Positions 1 to 12,900 of a stretch of DNA of 64,000 bases are shown here, piece after piece. A program made the position numbers and the translations under genes. The notes under the pieces were generated by a model. That model was not told where the DNA came from. It made no database searches and saw nothing but the letters and a program-made list of their open reading frames with translations. Within the stretch, counting starts at the first letter, position 1. Each line of letters begins with the position of its first letter. This stretch comes from Conoideocrella luteorostrata (lineage: Eukaryota > Ascomycota > Sordariomycetes > Hypocreales > Clavicipitaceae), in contig JASWJB010000076.1 in the NCBI GenBank assembly GCA_032433595.1, forward strand, positions 1 through 64,000, in the 5' to 3' direction.

Positions 1-180
1 ATAAAATATATAATATATATAAAATATAAAAAAAAAGTGTAATAATTATATAGCTTAATTAACTATTTAGGTAATAGATTTTATTAATAATAAGCTTTAA
101 TTGCATATATAGTAGGCGTTTAAATTAAAAGGGTCAATTGGACAATGTGGACGAAATGGCTCAGTTAAACTGTCCCCCGC
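1..180. mobile_element. Partial MITE-like element, right terminus
   Basis: The stretch up to base 180 matches, in reverse complement, the element at 49502-49747. It ends at 156-180 in the same 25-bp terminal sequence (begins ATGGCTCAGTTAAACTG and ends CCCCCGC). The interior is AT-rich and shares the GTCAATTGGACAATGTGG block and a TTATTAATAATAAGCTTTAA-like block with the complete copy. Its left terminus lies outside the window. No coding capacity is visible, which fits a non-autonomous DNA element. The two copies are in opposite orientation and about 49 kb apart. Confidence 0.7.
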
Positions 181-855
181 ATGAGGGGCTACCTCCCATC
201 CCCCGCAAGTAGCCTCAAGGGACATGCTCAATTTTGATAGGCTACCGAAGTCACTCAAAGTTCCGGGAAAACAGGAGCAAAAGCGGGGAAGGTAGGCTCA
301 ACTATAATATCCACTAAGCCTCTCGGGAGTCTAGGGGATCCCCGGTTACGAGCAGCAGTAATGTGTCCGAGACGTTGTCGTCGCTGTCTCCCCAATTATG
401 GACCCGACCCTTCGCACGCGTCTTCACGATATTGGGATGAATCGTTCCTACGACATGCAAGAACAAATGTCGCGGCAGAGAGCAGTCTCCCGGACTTGCG
501 TCTGATTGCAGGGTCGTCATGAGAAGGACTGCCCAAAGACCCACCTATTGTGCTTGCAACACCGTAGCTAACTAACCACCGGCCCTTTTCGTCGCCGAGT
601 CTTTCTGTTGGGTCAAGCCTTGGTTGGTGCAAGGCGTTCCACAAAATTCAACGTGAGTGATGACTGTAACAGCAAGAGTGCACGAGCAATGAGTTTTTTT
701 TTTCTCTTGCATGCCGTCTTTTGTGACAATATCTACCACAGCCGTAAAGATCTATTACATACCCCTTTGCCTGCGTAACTGGTCTTGCGCAGTGTCGACA
801 CGGAAGAGAAAAGCCCATCGCAGCCACTCGCAACGTCGGCGCCAGACCCGCAAGC
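181..855. other. Intergenic stretch, no gene seen
   Basis: This is the sequence between the MITE end and the first ABC transporter. Open frames here are short, overlap on both strands and match nothing I recognise. It presumably holds the promoter of the gene starting at 856, but I see no clear TATA box. Confidence 0.4.
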
Positions 856-3800
856 ATGGTGGTCTCCGCAATTGCAAATCGTTACGGTTACGACTTCCTC
901 CCCGAAGATTGGCCAAGCATTATTTGCTCAGGAGTCCATGCTATTCTAGCTTGTCATGCGTTGGTGACGCTTTGCACCAAAAGCGCCGCTGCTGTCGAAC
1001 CACGCATCTCTGGTCAGCGTAGACTTGCGGTGTCGGCGGTCTCGAAAAGCAGATATCATAGGTCAACTAGTCTATCCCTTGTGGTTTCCTCCATCGGAGC
1101 TGCGATTGCTGTCGCAGGACCAGGGTTTACTGTCGACTATGGAACATTTTGCATGGGAAAGGAGAACCGAGCATCGGTGTCTGCCTGGTGGCCACAAGTA
1201 AGCCACCCCAACGAAGATTGTTTGGGCCTTGACTGCTGACTTGGCTTTGCGAGGTGGTGAATTGGAGCCTTCAATTGTGCTACGTTGTGTCCAGCATGAT
1301 AGGTACAGACAAGTACGCGACATCCTTTCGAGTAGCGGTATACGGGGCTGCCTCCAGCATGTTGTTGATTGCGCAACAAGCGACTTTATTTCTGTCACAA
1401 TGTCATCAGCAGAGCCTGGGAGAATATGGAGCGATGCGAAAAGTCGCAGGACTTCTTTTACAAACCATTGGCTTTCTTCTGCACCCTCAGCACCCGGATA
1501 CGTCCGCCTCGGGGAAACCAACTGCACGAATCTCAACCGCTCACTTGCTTGACCTGTTGACATTCTCATGGGAAAGCAAGAGGCTTCACGAGTTGCGAGA
1601 TGCCTCGGCAAGCGAAAATGAACTACCGCTGCTCCCTAGTCATCTTCGGACAGGTCGTTTAATGGATCAGTTACCCGATTACCAATCTGATCGGAAGCTT
1701 TGGACCTGGCTTCTCCAGGCCTTCTATCCGCAACTCCTGCAACAATGGGTCCTTGTCGCCATGAAAGCTGTTGCGCAATTTGTGCCACAATATGCGCTGT
1801 TTTACTTGCTGCAAGCATTGGAGGAGAAGCCGGCGGATCGAAACGTTACTATTTATAGCGTCTTCTACGGTCTCAGTCTCATCATGGAAGTTTGGACCCG
1901 GGAGTTGGTGCAGTGGTTTACAATGTCCCAATTCCAAATCCCTTTGCAAGCCGTGTTAAGCTCTCTGGTATACCGAAAAACTTTAAAGTTACCGAACTTC
2001 AGCCAGGGTCAGCCCGAAAACAGGAACTCTGAACAGCACTCTCGCCAAGATTCATCGAGTTTGACAAAGTCTATTGACAATCATTTACAGCTCGATACGT
2101 AAGTATTGTCCCGATAACCATCAACTTCGATACCTGGCTAACAGTGCGCAACCAGTGGCAAAATTTCGGCCTTCTGCGGCCAGAACATACTGGTCCCCCA
2201 GTCCGTTATTAAGTTGCTGTTCACCGTGATAACCCTGGCAAAGCTAGTCGGATGGCAAACGATAACATTCAGCATCATCTGTACAATCGCGACGACGGCC
2301 CTCAACTTCAAAATCTCCGCAACCTACTCAAAATTCTACTATGACTTGATGAGGTATCGAGACCAAAGGTCCAACTTGCTATCGGAAGCACTGCAAGGGA
2401 TCCGGGATATACGTCTTGGAGTATTTGAATCCCAGTGGGAGAAGAGACTCCTGGATATTCGGCAGGGGGAGATGGACCAGATGCGGCGAAGCTCAGTCAC
2501 TATGTGTATGGTCGTCATCTTGGCCAATATCGGTCCTCTAATTCTGGGTATTACACCTATTGCCTTGTATTCCTATCGAAGTGGGAGATTGACAGCCTCA
2601 ATTGCTTTTACATACGTGGGATCATTACAAAAGCTTCAAGCTGACCTTGCTGTCTTGCCATTAACATGGTCATATCTCTTGGAGTGTTGGGCGAGTTGTG
2701 AAAGACTGGAAGCTTTTCTGAAGCTGCCAGAGAAACAAAACACGATTTTACACGCCGAATCCGTCTTTTTTAAAGACGCGACGGTTTCATGGCCATCCAA
2801 ACATCTTGGGGGAGCTGGGTCGTCAACATTTTCCCTCAACAATCTGTCTTTGCATTTTCCTCGCGGTGAACTGTCAATAATAGCAGGCGGCACGGGATCA
2901 GGCAAGAACCTCGTATTAAATGCAATTTTAGGGGAAGTAGATATATTGTCCGGCTCTATCCATGCACCATGTAGCACCGGTCAGGCCACTATCGTGCCCA
3001 CATCATCTACGATTGCTGTTGTCTCCCAGCCGACATGGCTAGAACGAACGTCGCTCAAGGAAAACATTTTATTTGGCTGCTCTTATGATTCGGCGAGGTA
3101 TTTTCACGTTATAAAAGCTTGTGCGCTTGAAGAAGACATCCGAAACTTACCGAATGCCGATAGAACTGATGTCGGCCCTGCGGGAACGTCATTAAGCGGA
3201 GGGCAACGCTGGAGAGTGTGTTTAGCTAGAGCACTGTATTCCAAAGCCGGCACTATCTTGACGGGAGATATTATGTCAGCTATCGACTCATCGGTTCGAA
3301 AACATATTCTAGAACAAGCATTGCTTGGCGAACTTGCACGGGGAAGAACACTGATCATGGCCACTCATCACGTTGCCATGTGCCAACCATTTGCGAGTTT
3401 TGTCGTGCATCTTCAATCAGGGCGGATACTACGCACGGAAACAAAGAAACTGGGAATAAGCACGACACCAGTAGCACAAGCCGGCCTAGCCCTTCCGAGC
3501 GTTGAGACTCAAAGTGACTCTGAGAAAGATTCGTCCCGGGATCAACCAGCCGCGAGCGACACAACCGCGCACGGACAGAAATCGACACTCACCGGTTTCA
3601 CAGAATATGTGCGCGAAGGCGGCTTATTCAGTTGGTCATACACAATTATCATCATTCTCTTGTCCGAGGCCACGACACACAGCGGGGCGTGGTGGCTGAA
3701 GCATTGGACCGATGGCCTTGCAATCGACAACGCACATGACCCAGCTGCGCTTGTCGATGACAAAACTCGGAAATCCCATGGTTCAGTCACATACTATATC

Positions 3801-5427
3801 GGAATATATATTTTAGTATCAATCGCAAGTGCCTTGATGCTCGGATTCAAGTCTTTCGCTCTATATAATGTCAGTCACAGGGCGTCTCAAAACATCTTTC
3901 GCGGTATGATTCGCTCGATCTTGCGCGCACCTCTGCATTGGATTGAAACGTACCCTCGCGGCGAGATTCTCAAACGTTTCACTTCAGACTTGCTCGTTAT
4001 CGATATGAGAATAGCGAGCACTCTTGGTGCCGAAATTGAACTCGCAGCCAGACTCATATTCGTCATCGTAACTGGGTAAGCAAGCAATCCCATGCAGAAG
4101 ATGGAGCTGGCGGTGGATCCCCGCATCGACAAAGCTGACGTGGAATAGAATGACTATATCACCATACACTTGTGTCTGTGCCGTTGGGCTACTGGTAGCG
4201 TATTGGCGAGTCTCGCAGCGTTGCATGCCAATTGCACAACGGCTACAACAGCTCAATTCCACTCAATTGTCCCCGATTTATAGCAAGCTTCATTCCACCT
4301 TGACTTCAAACGGTCTGCTTGTCATTAGAGCATTTGGAAGGTCAGCAGACTATGTTCTTCATATGGATGCTCTAATTGATGATTCGTCCAAAGCAGCTTG
4401 GTACGACTGCCTCTGCTCGAGATGGATGGAACTGCGCATAAGCATCCTAGGCGTTGTTTTCGAAGCAATCATTGCACTTGGAGCTGCTTCAGGTCGCATT
4501 AATTCCGGATCCGCGGGCTTTGCACTGATAGTGTCTAGACAGTTTTCCGGATCAATGAGCATGCTTATTAAAAAAGTAGTTGTGGTTCAGAACAATGTTA
4601 ATGCTGCGAATCGAATAGCAGAATATAACGAGCTGCCATCCGAGTTTGGAGCTGGCCACGACGCCCCCGACAACTGGCCACATGCAGGCAAAATTGAGGT
4701 TGAAAACTTCTCGACTGGGTATCCAAATCTACCTCCAGCGCTGAAGAACATTGACTTTGTTGTAAACCCACGCCAGCGCATTGGTATTATCGGACGAACA
4801 GGCGCTGGAAAGTCCTCACTCTCACTGGCCTTGTCTCGAATCCTGGAGGGCAGACAGGGAAGAATCGTTCTCGACGGCATAGACATTTCTACATTGAGAG
4901 TGGCGCATCTTCGCCAGCGAGTCTTCATTGTTCCCCAGGATCCATTTCTTTTCAGCGGAACAGTACGAAGCAACCTCAATCTGTGTGGTGACCACTCTGA
5001 TGAAACACTCATGAAGACGTTACGGGAGTTGCGACTGGATGTTTCGCTCGACATGTCTGTGGCTACCGGCGGGTCCAATATCTCACAAGGTCAGAGACAG
5101 CTCATTTGCCTGGCAAGAGCAATAATATCCAAACCGCGAATTCTGGTGCTCGATGAAGCCACCAGCGCGGTTGACATGGCTACCGACAGCATCCTGAGGC
5201 AGATCATACGGAAAGCCTTTTCAAAATGCACAGTCATAGTCATTGCTCATCGTCTGTCAACAGTCATCGACTTTGATAAGCTTTTGGTGCTTGAGGGAGG
5301 CAGAATCGTTGAAAGTGGACGGCCCATCGATTTGTCTCTGCAAAACGGCCGGTTCAAAGAGTTGCTAGAGCACAGTGTGGATAAACTTGAGCTGCTCATG
5401 CGCTTGGAGACAAAAACGCACGACTGA
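856..5427 (+). CDS. ABC-C (MRP-type) multidrug transporter, four exons
   Basis: This is a full-length ABC exporter of the MRP/ABCC family, expected in the plasma or vacuolar membrane and exporting conjugates or toxic metabolites. Exons that splice in frame are 856-1197, 1254-2098, 2156-4075 and 4149-5427, giving 1461 aa; all introns are GT..AG and 56-73 bp. The order is N-terminal membrane segments, TMD1, NBD1, TMD2, NBD2. NBD2 is canonical: Walker A GRTGAGKS, signature ISQGQRQ, Walker B LVLDEATSAVD, H-loop AHRLSTV. NBD1 is eroded: its Walker A ends GSGKN instead of GKS/T, and the Walker B region reads ILTGDIMSAID, with Gly where the usual Asp stands, while the signature LSGGQR is kept. Asymmetric NBDs are normal in ABCC proteins, but these changes go further. 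The start at 856 is the first Met in frame with the TMD; an upstream exon cannot be excluded. The substrate is unknown. Confidence 0.88.
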
Positions 5428-5630
5428 TCAAAGTATTTAGCTTTCTGCGACATCTGACGGCCGACATATCGTCGAGATGTTGACGGCAGACCAAGCTACC
5501 TACGGAGAAGTTGCGAGGTCAGGAGCAGTCTTTTTTTCTGTACATCATGGCTACACTAGACAACTGTAGCCTTATATGTCTAGTGTATCTTGTTCTATGC
5601 ATGTTCAAGAAAGCCGGGTTGCTAAAAGGA

Positions 5631-6958
5631 TTAATAAGTCGATGCAGCAACTGCGGAGCAGTTTTTACCTACCTCCTCTTCTCGTAAAGATCGCTCGTGG
5701 TCTAAAGTATTGGAGCTTTCGTCGTGATTTTTTTTCTCAACGTTGCCGTACATCTCGTGAAATAACCGCTCAGTCCTATCGAATATATCGTCATCCTTGA
5801 AGCCACGGGCCGAAAAAGCACGACGGAAGAGTTGGCGTAGGTAAGCGTAATCGGGCCGATCATTGAATCCCAGTGATCGAGTATAGTTGATATATGTCGC
5901 AAATTCATCAGAGAGTCCCTCGTAAAGTTTAGTCGCTGGCAATCTTAACTTTTTCTGTTCGATATAGCCGTCTCTCCTCTTCTGCAGCTGCTTTGAGACC
6001 TTGCCGTGGCAATGAACAACGAGCAAAGTACAGTAACGCATATCCCAGCGACTCCGAGCCATCACGCCGAGACTATTCCACACAATTGTTAGTCTGCAGA
6101 GGTTACCAGGTGTAGTGAGCACGCACCCCGTCCGTTGTCGCTGCCCAGGCTAGTATACCGAGCAGTACCGCCAAGACGGCCCTGTAATGCGTGGCGCTTC
6201 TCGGAAATGCGAAATTTTGTGGCCGACTTGAAGTCAATAATACATATTGTTGCCCTTGAGTCACGGTTCCCATGATGAAATTATCCGGCTCAATATCGCC
6301 ATGCAGGAGCCCTTTATCGTGAACATATTGAATTCGAGACATAGCCTGGTCGGCTATGAGTAGGACGGTCTTGATCGAGAACCGTCAGCCACAGTAGTTG
6401 AAAAGATCCTCAAGGGATGGACCGAGAATGTCATGGACCAAAGCATAACAGTCGCATTCTTTTCCGTACAATCGGACTCGCAGTATCCCAGTGCCTCCGG
6501 AGAGCACTTTATATGTTTCCACCTCAGCTTCGGGCAGGTCAGGTCCATCGTATACTGGCATGAGCTTTATAGGAACCTCCTCTCGCAACTCCTTATCGGT
6601 ATCTGGCCAGATTAGCTAGCTAATATGCGGCAGTCAAGATGCAACACACCTACTGTTGGAATATCGCCGCTAAGCACACAACAAGAGCACGGATATCGTC
6701 ACGTGGTCACCTTTCGGCCACCCTATTTATACGGGTATCGTAGGCATCATAGCTTGACTTATTCTTCTTCTTAGATAGACCCGACTATTAATGAATATAT
6801 TGTATTTGAAGCCGATGATCATGATCATTGCACAACCCTGTGCAACCCACACCTACCGACATAGACGAGACCGAAACCACCTTCGCCAAGGTTATAGTCG
6901 ATGCGGTATCTCTCATTAACGAAAATGTCCAATCGGAATCGTCAGTTTGACAAAGGGC
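5631..6958 (-). pseudogene. Casein kinase 1-like protein kinase, decayed
   Basis: On the minus strand the order of a CK1 kinase is recognisable: glycine-rich loop (YRIDYNLGEGGFGLVYVG, about 6893-6945), PIKL lysine segment, hinge, catalytic loop [31 protein letters not shown], and the C-lobe EFATYINYTRSLGFNDRPDY. It is broken in several ways. A TGA lies in frame after FNYCG near 6387. A frameshift separates the HGDIEPDN segment from IIDFKSATKFR near 6240. Another occurs at an A-run near 5950 before KLYEGLSDEF. The catalytic loop has HGD for HRD and Glu for the usual Lys, and DFG reads DFK, so even a repaired product would probably be inactive. The first intron, beginning GTAGGT, contains a solo LTR (6654-6851). 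This is a dead or dying kinase copy. Confidence 0.8.
6654..6851 (+). mobile_element. Solo LTR (TGTTGGAAT...AACCCACA family), TSD CCTAC
   Basis: The 198-bp sequence starts TGTTGGAA and ends GTGCAACCCACA. It is flanked by a perfect 5-bp duplication, CCTAC, at 6649-6653 and 6852-6856. Relatives occur at 31911, 32655 and 43997. The TG..CA ends, 5-bp target duplication and internal TATTTATA box are typical of an LTR retrotransposon remnant left by LTR-LTR recombination. It lies inside the first intron of the CK1-like pseudogene, and the duplicated target overlaps the intron's 5' splice site. Confidence 0.85.
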
Positions 6959-6959
6959 G

Positions 6960-9937
6960 GTTTTCTTTAGAAGGAGGGGAACTCATACCTTCATTTTGCG
7001 TTGGCAGCGAAGTCGCCAGTTGGGAACGCAGACGCTGAGAGATTGGACCAGGGATGTGGCGCCCCAGCGAACCAAGACCGAGCGCTTTTAGAGTACATCC
7101 TCCAACAAATTGCCGACACTGATGTCGAAAACGGCGATGGTGGAGGCAAGAACGCCCTCTCCCGCCGGCGCAGCATCCCTAGACCGTGCAAGAGTCACCA
7201 AATTTGAGCCAAGAGTCGGCGGCTTTATGCACTGACGGCCCATCGAGGAGCTTTGTGTCGAGTTCCCCTTCAACTTTCGCTCATGAAGACACAAGTGAAG
7301 CGCTCTAAGCAAGTTTTGAGTTCTTCCGCCACTCCAAATGCAAAGCCCGTCTACCAAACGTCGATCGCGGTGCGGACGAACTGGTGGGTCGCCCACCCCT
7401 ACTCGGCCATCAGCCCCGTTGGGAGGAGACATCCAGACACTAGGGGAAAGTGTAATTCTAGAATCTACGGAGTAGAGGAGTAGAGGGTGAAGAAGTTACG
7501 ACTGGATTAGAGGACCGGACAATGGACATGATAGATGGTGTACAATGCTATTTTTGGCTGAGCCCTACGTCTGGACGAGTGTTAAGGACCCGTAGCTACC
7601 AAAGTAGCTATCCAGGGAAGCAGAAAAAGATACGCAATCACGGGTTATTTGCTGAAGCTCAGATCACGCCGCTGCGAGTAAATGCGGCGGTATGTATCAA
7701 TTATAAACTTCTCGGTCACTACTTCTTTCTGCTGTAGCGTATCCTATGGCTCGTCTCCACGCCCCAGGCCGCCGGTGCGCCATGTCCCTATGTACGTCGC
7801 CATGCATCGTATCAGGGGAACGCGTGCACATGGAGGAGCTCCCCTGGCTTTCGCGAGCCTCCAGGCCAATTGCCTAGCTATTCATCGCTAGTTAATGCAT
7901 CGCTGAGCCCTCTATAAAACACCAACCCGCTCCAGTCATGTCATAACCCTTCGTGACTCGCCTCTCTGTCTAATTAGCCATGGTCTGCGCGCGTTTGTCG
8001 AAGGTACCAGTGCGAATAATTAAATATTCGCCACTCAGCGTGCTACTTAATAGAGAGGTAATCTGTGTGTACCGGGTAGACCTTTCTTATTCTTAGTATA
8101 ACACGTCGCGGGGTATGAGCGTAAAAAGAGCATGTGTAAGTTTGTTCATAACCTAATCAACCAGTCGCTGCTGGAGTTACTCCTCCGCGCTCAGTATGAT
8201 AGGCTTTGCTTAAGCTGCGTAGCAGCAGCTGTCAATCGGCCCAGTTCGCCTGCCGCCACCTCCTCTACTGGAATACTGCTGCGGAATACTCCGTACTTCG
8301 TATTGAGACCAGAACTGGTTACTCCGTCCCCGCAAAGGAAGCCAAGCCAAGCCAGGTAAGTTGCGGCTTTTTTGAATCGCACTAAATCCGGCTCGATGCG
8401 ATGCACTCAAGATCAAGTAAAGCGAATCGGGCCGCCGCCCCCATCGCCTAATCAGGGATCGGCATGGGGGCTTCTCTCTGCCGCACAGAGAGCTGAATCC
8501 GCAATGTGCCGCTACTTCAGCACAGCGCGTGTTGACCAGAGCCGATGGGAACCACGGTTACCCGCATCCATGGCATGATGGAATGCCGCGGATGGCATAA
8601 ACGAGCTCTCATCTACACGAGAAGAGATAATTACAAGAGTATGATTAGGAGTGCGGTTCCAAGACATATTTTTTTTAAATTCCACCAATACTGCGACAGG
8701 GTCGGCGCGCGTTGCGAGCTCCGGGGCGTAAGAACTCGTCTGGTGTGTCCGCCCTCACTAGGGCGTACCTGTGTAAATGTATTAACAACAGACACGGAAC
8801 ATGCACTGACAAACTGTGGGTAGAATGTGCCATCGCACCGCGAGATGCGTATTTCACTACACCACAAAACAGCTCCAGGCAACTACTGTGGGGACAATTA
8901 ACCGCTCGACCACTAGAGCAAAAGTGTAGGCTTACTGAGCTTCTTCCAGTAGCTGCAATTAGGTCTCACATTCCACGCAAGCAACCACGACACACCACTT
9001 AAATTTGGTGGCTCGGCATAAAATCGCCAAAACCGGCTCCAAGTCCCGTTAGCAGAAAAATGCACTCCGTATCGCACGTTGCCACGCCACATTGTGCCAC
9101 CACCACACGACGCGTTGCCGCGATTAACAAATAAAGTCACAGCGGACAGCACTTTCAGTCTCGTCAGCACTCGATAGTAACTGGAGTGCTGTCGCGGCCA
9201 AAATTATTGGTCACCAATACCGTCTGTAGTATTTATCAGCACGGGCTATCTTTGCGGCGCATGTGGCTTGTACCCTCGAGATGCCCACAAAGTAGAATGA
9301 CACGATAAGGAGACTCCGGGGAACAAGATCAAAAGGTCGCAAAGGAGGATTTTGAGAGAAACGCATGGAAGGACTTTCTTACTCCAAACTGGTATTTCCT
9401 CCTCCGAGGAAAAAGATGAGCGAAATTGGGCAGCAACGGGCGACAAACAGGTCGCACAGGTATTTATGAAACACATCCTAAGCGGTCTGCAAGCTAAGCG
9501 AGACGTCATTTGAGGGTGCTTATCCACCTTAAGCGAGGAGATTTACTACGCGCGTATTTATTCAAAAGGTGCGATTAGTTGACTTAAGGGATAGGGCACG
9601 GGCAGCGAAGCAACAAAGACGTCAACAAACAGCATGCGGGAGATCCCTTATATCCCTCCATACAAGTGTGGGACCATTCAATCTCGATTGAGAGACTGGG
9701 AAGGGCTGGGACGACAAGTTTGTATCAGCGAGCATACATACGAGATCACACTTTAGCTGGCATACACTTCGGATCTTACCATCTAAAAGAGGCGTCACAA
9801 GACGCTGAAAACTCAAGACGCCAATGCTATTGGAACAGTGCACCTTGTTTATTTTTTTTTTCTTTTTGGTCGTATCTTATTCCTTCGGTGGATTGTCAAG
9901 CTGGTATAATTTTGCGGCTACCTCCTCGCGATGAGCC
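6960..9937. other. Long intergenic region, no gene seen
   Basis: About 3 kb between the kinase pseudogene and the second ABC transporter. Open frames are short and unconvincing on both strands. The 9-mer TACGGAGTA/TACTCCGTA occurs at 7466 and 8287. I see no transposon termini or RNA gene here. Confidence 0.4.
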
Positions 9938-12900
9938 TCATCTTTCTACGATGGAGATAATCTGCCCGTTGCCTATCTCTATAACCATGTCCGAACTCTG
10001 GATAGCCTCCGGTCGGTGAGAAACAGTAATAGTTGTGCAGTCGCCAAAGGCTTCATCCATGATGTCCTGCATGAGATGCGCGGTTTCGCTGTCGACTGCG
10101 CTCGTGGCTTCATCCACTAATAGGATCTTGCTCTCCGTCTCTGCCTTGTGCAGAATTGCCCGGGCAATGCTTAACAACTGTCTCTGCCCATGGGAAAATC
10201 CCATCTCGGAAAATGGTTCTTCCAGCCCACCACGTGCAATAATATAAGTCAAAAGTCCGATTCTCTCGAGTACCTCCTTCAACATCGCGTCGTAAACCTC
10301 AGCACCAACCTGAGTAGAAACTGTCGGGAGTAAGTTTTGTCGAACAGTTCCGGGCAACTCCACAAGATCTTGCGAAATAGTCGTTATCAGATGTCTCAGA
10401 TCTTGCCTTGGAATATCCATCAAGTCAACGTTGTCAATCAAGATCATCCCAGTATAATCAAGGAAGTTCAGCAGTGTCAATAGGAGGGAACTCTTGCCAC
10501 TATGTGCCGCGTGTGTCAGATTACCAATCCAGATATCCAATCATTAAATTTTGACTTTTACCAGCTCACCTTCCAGTGCGACCGACTATTGACACTTTCT
10601 GGCCTGGTCTGATGTTTAAGTTGACCCCATTAAGGGCAACCTTTGGCGAAGAGCTGCCCGAGGTGCTATGATGAATCTTCATTAACACGCGTTAAGCGCA
10701 GCAGTTGTTAGGAAAGACTCGTCTTACTTGTAAACAGCCACGACATTTGCCATTTGTATGGATCCCTGCTTGAGACAACCGGGGGGCAGATGGGCACCAT
10801 CGCGGTCTTGCTCAGTTGGGGTGTTCTTAGTGAAAGATTGGATGCGAAAGATGGCACCGAGAGATGTCTCCAGCGAAATCCAGTCTTCAATCAGTCCAGT
10901 AAGTACGGCTCCAAAGTTGACGAGGTTAAGCAATGCAAGACCCATGGCATTTTGAGAAGTGGCTCCATCTGTGCACAAGGCAGTTGATACCAGGGCGGTA
11001 GCAACGCCAAGCACTGCTAGTTCGACCACAAGCGTCAGCCATCTCTGTATGCAAAACATGTAGTAAAATGGAGTCTGCGAATAGTCCAGTAATTGAAAAC
11101 CTTGAGACAAGTACTTTGTGTCCCAGCCAAAGCTTCTAATATGCAGTAGCCCAGCACCTAGTTCTGCAAATTGTGAGTATAGCGGCGTCTTCGCCTCCAA
11201 GTCAAGTAATCGAATTTGACGTGACGTTCGGAGGTAGAAGTATTGTATTACATAGAGAAAAGCGAAGATAAAGGGGATGATAGGCGCCACATAGGCAGCA
11301 ATGGATGTGATGATGCCGATGTCAGTGAGGGTCAAGAAGCAATCTGACGTATGAAGTCAGCCTGAAATCGTTTTACCTCACATAACAGCGCCAATAATGG
11401 ATGAGAGGAGAGGCATACAATATATGAAAAGATAAAACCCGAGGGGTAGTTCTTGACTGACTAGGGTCATGTCCTGACTAAACCTACAATGAGAAGAATA
11501 AATTAATGGAATGCGCAATCAAAAGGGGGAGCAGATAAAACTCACAAATTCAGAAGGACACCAGCCCTCGTTGAAGAAAGAAATGACAGGGAGGATCTGT
11601 TTGAGATTAGACGAGGCACATACTATTGCGAATTGACCTATCAGGAAGGACTTCTCATACTCCATGACAGTATCGAGTAATTTGCGATGTAGATTTTCCG
11701 AGGAATTGGGGACGACCCGAAGGTAATAAAAACTGCCAGGCGCTTAGTAGATATGCCATGAGAATCTCAACGTTCGCAAGCCTTACCCCAGGGTTATAGC
11801 ACTGACAATGCAGTTGGAGATACCAAACAACACGTATCCAATCAGGTACAGCTTATCCTTTGGCGCGTGATCCAGCCAAATGCGGACGAATATATCTAAT
11901 TTTTCCGGAGTGTCAGCCCCAATTTCGGTGAAATACGCACAATTAGACTAACCGGGCATTCTCTCTGTTACTGAAGCCATCAGCATGGTGCAGAGCCACG
12001 TCAACCAACTCCATAGACCAATTGATTGAAGATAAAAGGAGTATAGCTTTGCATCTCCCCGTTGACGTGAAGAAAGGAAGGATGGTGTTGGATCATCGCT
12101 CTCCTGCACTGCTTCGAAGTCCGCCCGTTCTTTCGACTCATCGACTCTCTGCTCCATCAATGCATGGAGCTGAGCATCGCCGTACATAACCCCTGTTGTA
12201 TTCAAGGAGGACTTCACAGAGCCGTCATCCTCGATCATGATAATTCGATCCGCTGTCTTGACAAATTCAACTATGCGGAATTCTTAGTCCCCGAATGGCA
12301 GATGAACCGTTAACAGACGCATACCTGAATGAGTAGTCATAATCACTGTACTGCCTAATCGCTTGAGCAAACCATTCGGAGTGAAGAGGCGATAGAATAT
12401 GGCATTCGCCGTGTTGTTATCCAAGGAACTAAAAACGTTATCGAGAACTAGCAGCGTGGACCTTGAGTAGATCGCTCGAGCAAGCGCCTATTTATGTTTT
12501 AATTTTACACGAATCGAGGGGAGGTGCTTTTTTTACAGTGAAATCTTGGGACTTACGACTCTTTGCCTCTGTCCGCCACTGAGATTAACTCCACCATTGC
12601 CAGCAGTCGTCTGGTCGCCATCCGGTAGCTGGCGAAGGTCCTCCTTTAAAAGACATGCGTCAAGCAGAGTCTCGTACCAGTCCCTATCAAACTTGTGGTC
12701 CATAACAATGTTCTCACGGATAGAAATATCTTTTAACCAAGGACTCTGATCACAGTAAGCAATCTGGCGCTGCTCGACATAAATAAGTCCGGAAGTATGG
12801 GGAGCTTCGCCTAATATAGCTTTGAGCAATATTGATTTACCGGATCCGGTTCGACCCAACACGACTGCAATTTCGGAGCGTAGGACGGAGAGATTCACAT

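Noticed and set aside
11344..11418. Apparent frameshift in TMD2 of the second ABC transporter
   Set aside because: Using the GTATGC donor at 11418 instead of GTGAGG near 11382 restores a continuous frame, so no lesion is needed.
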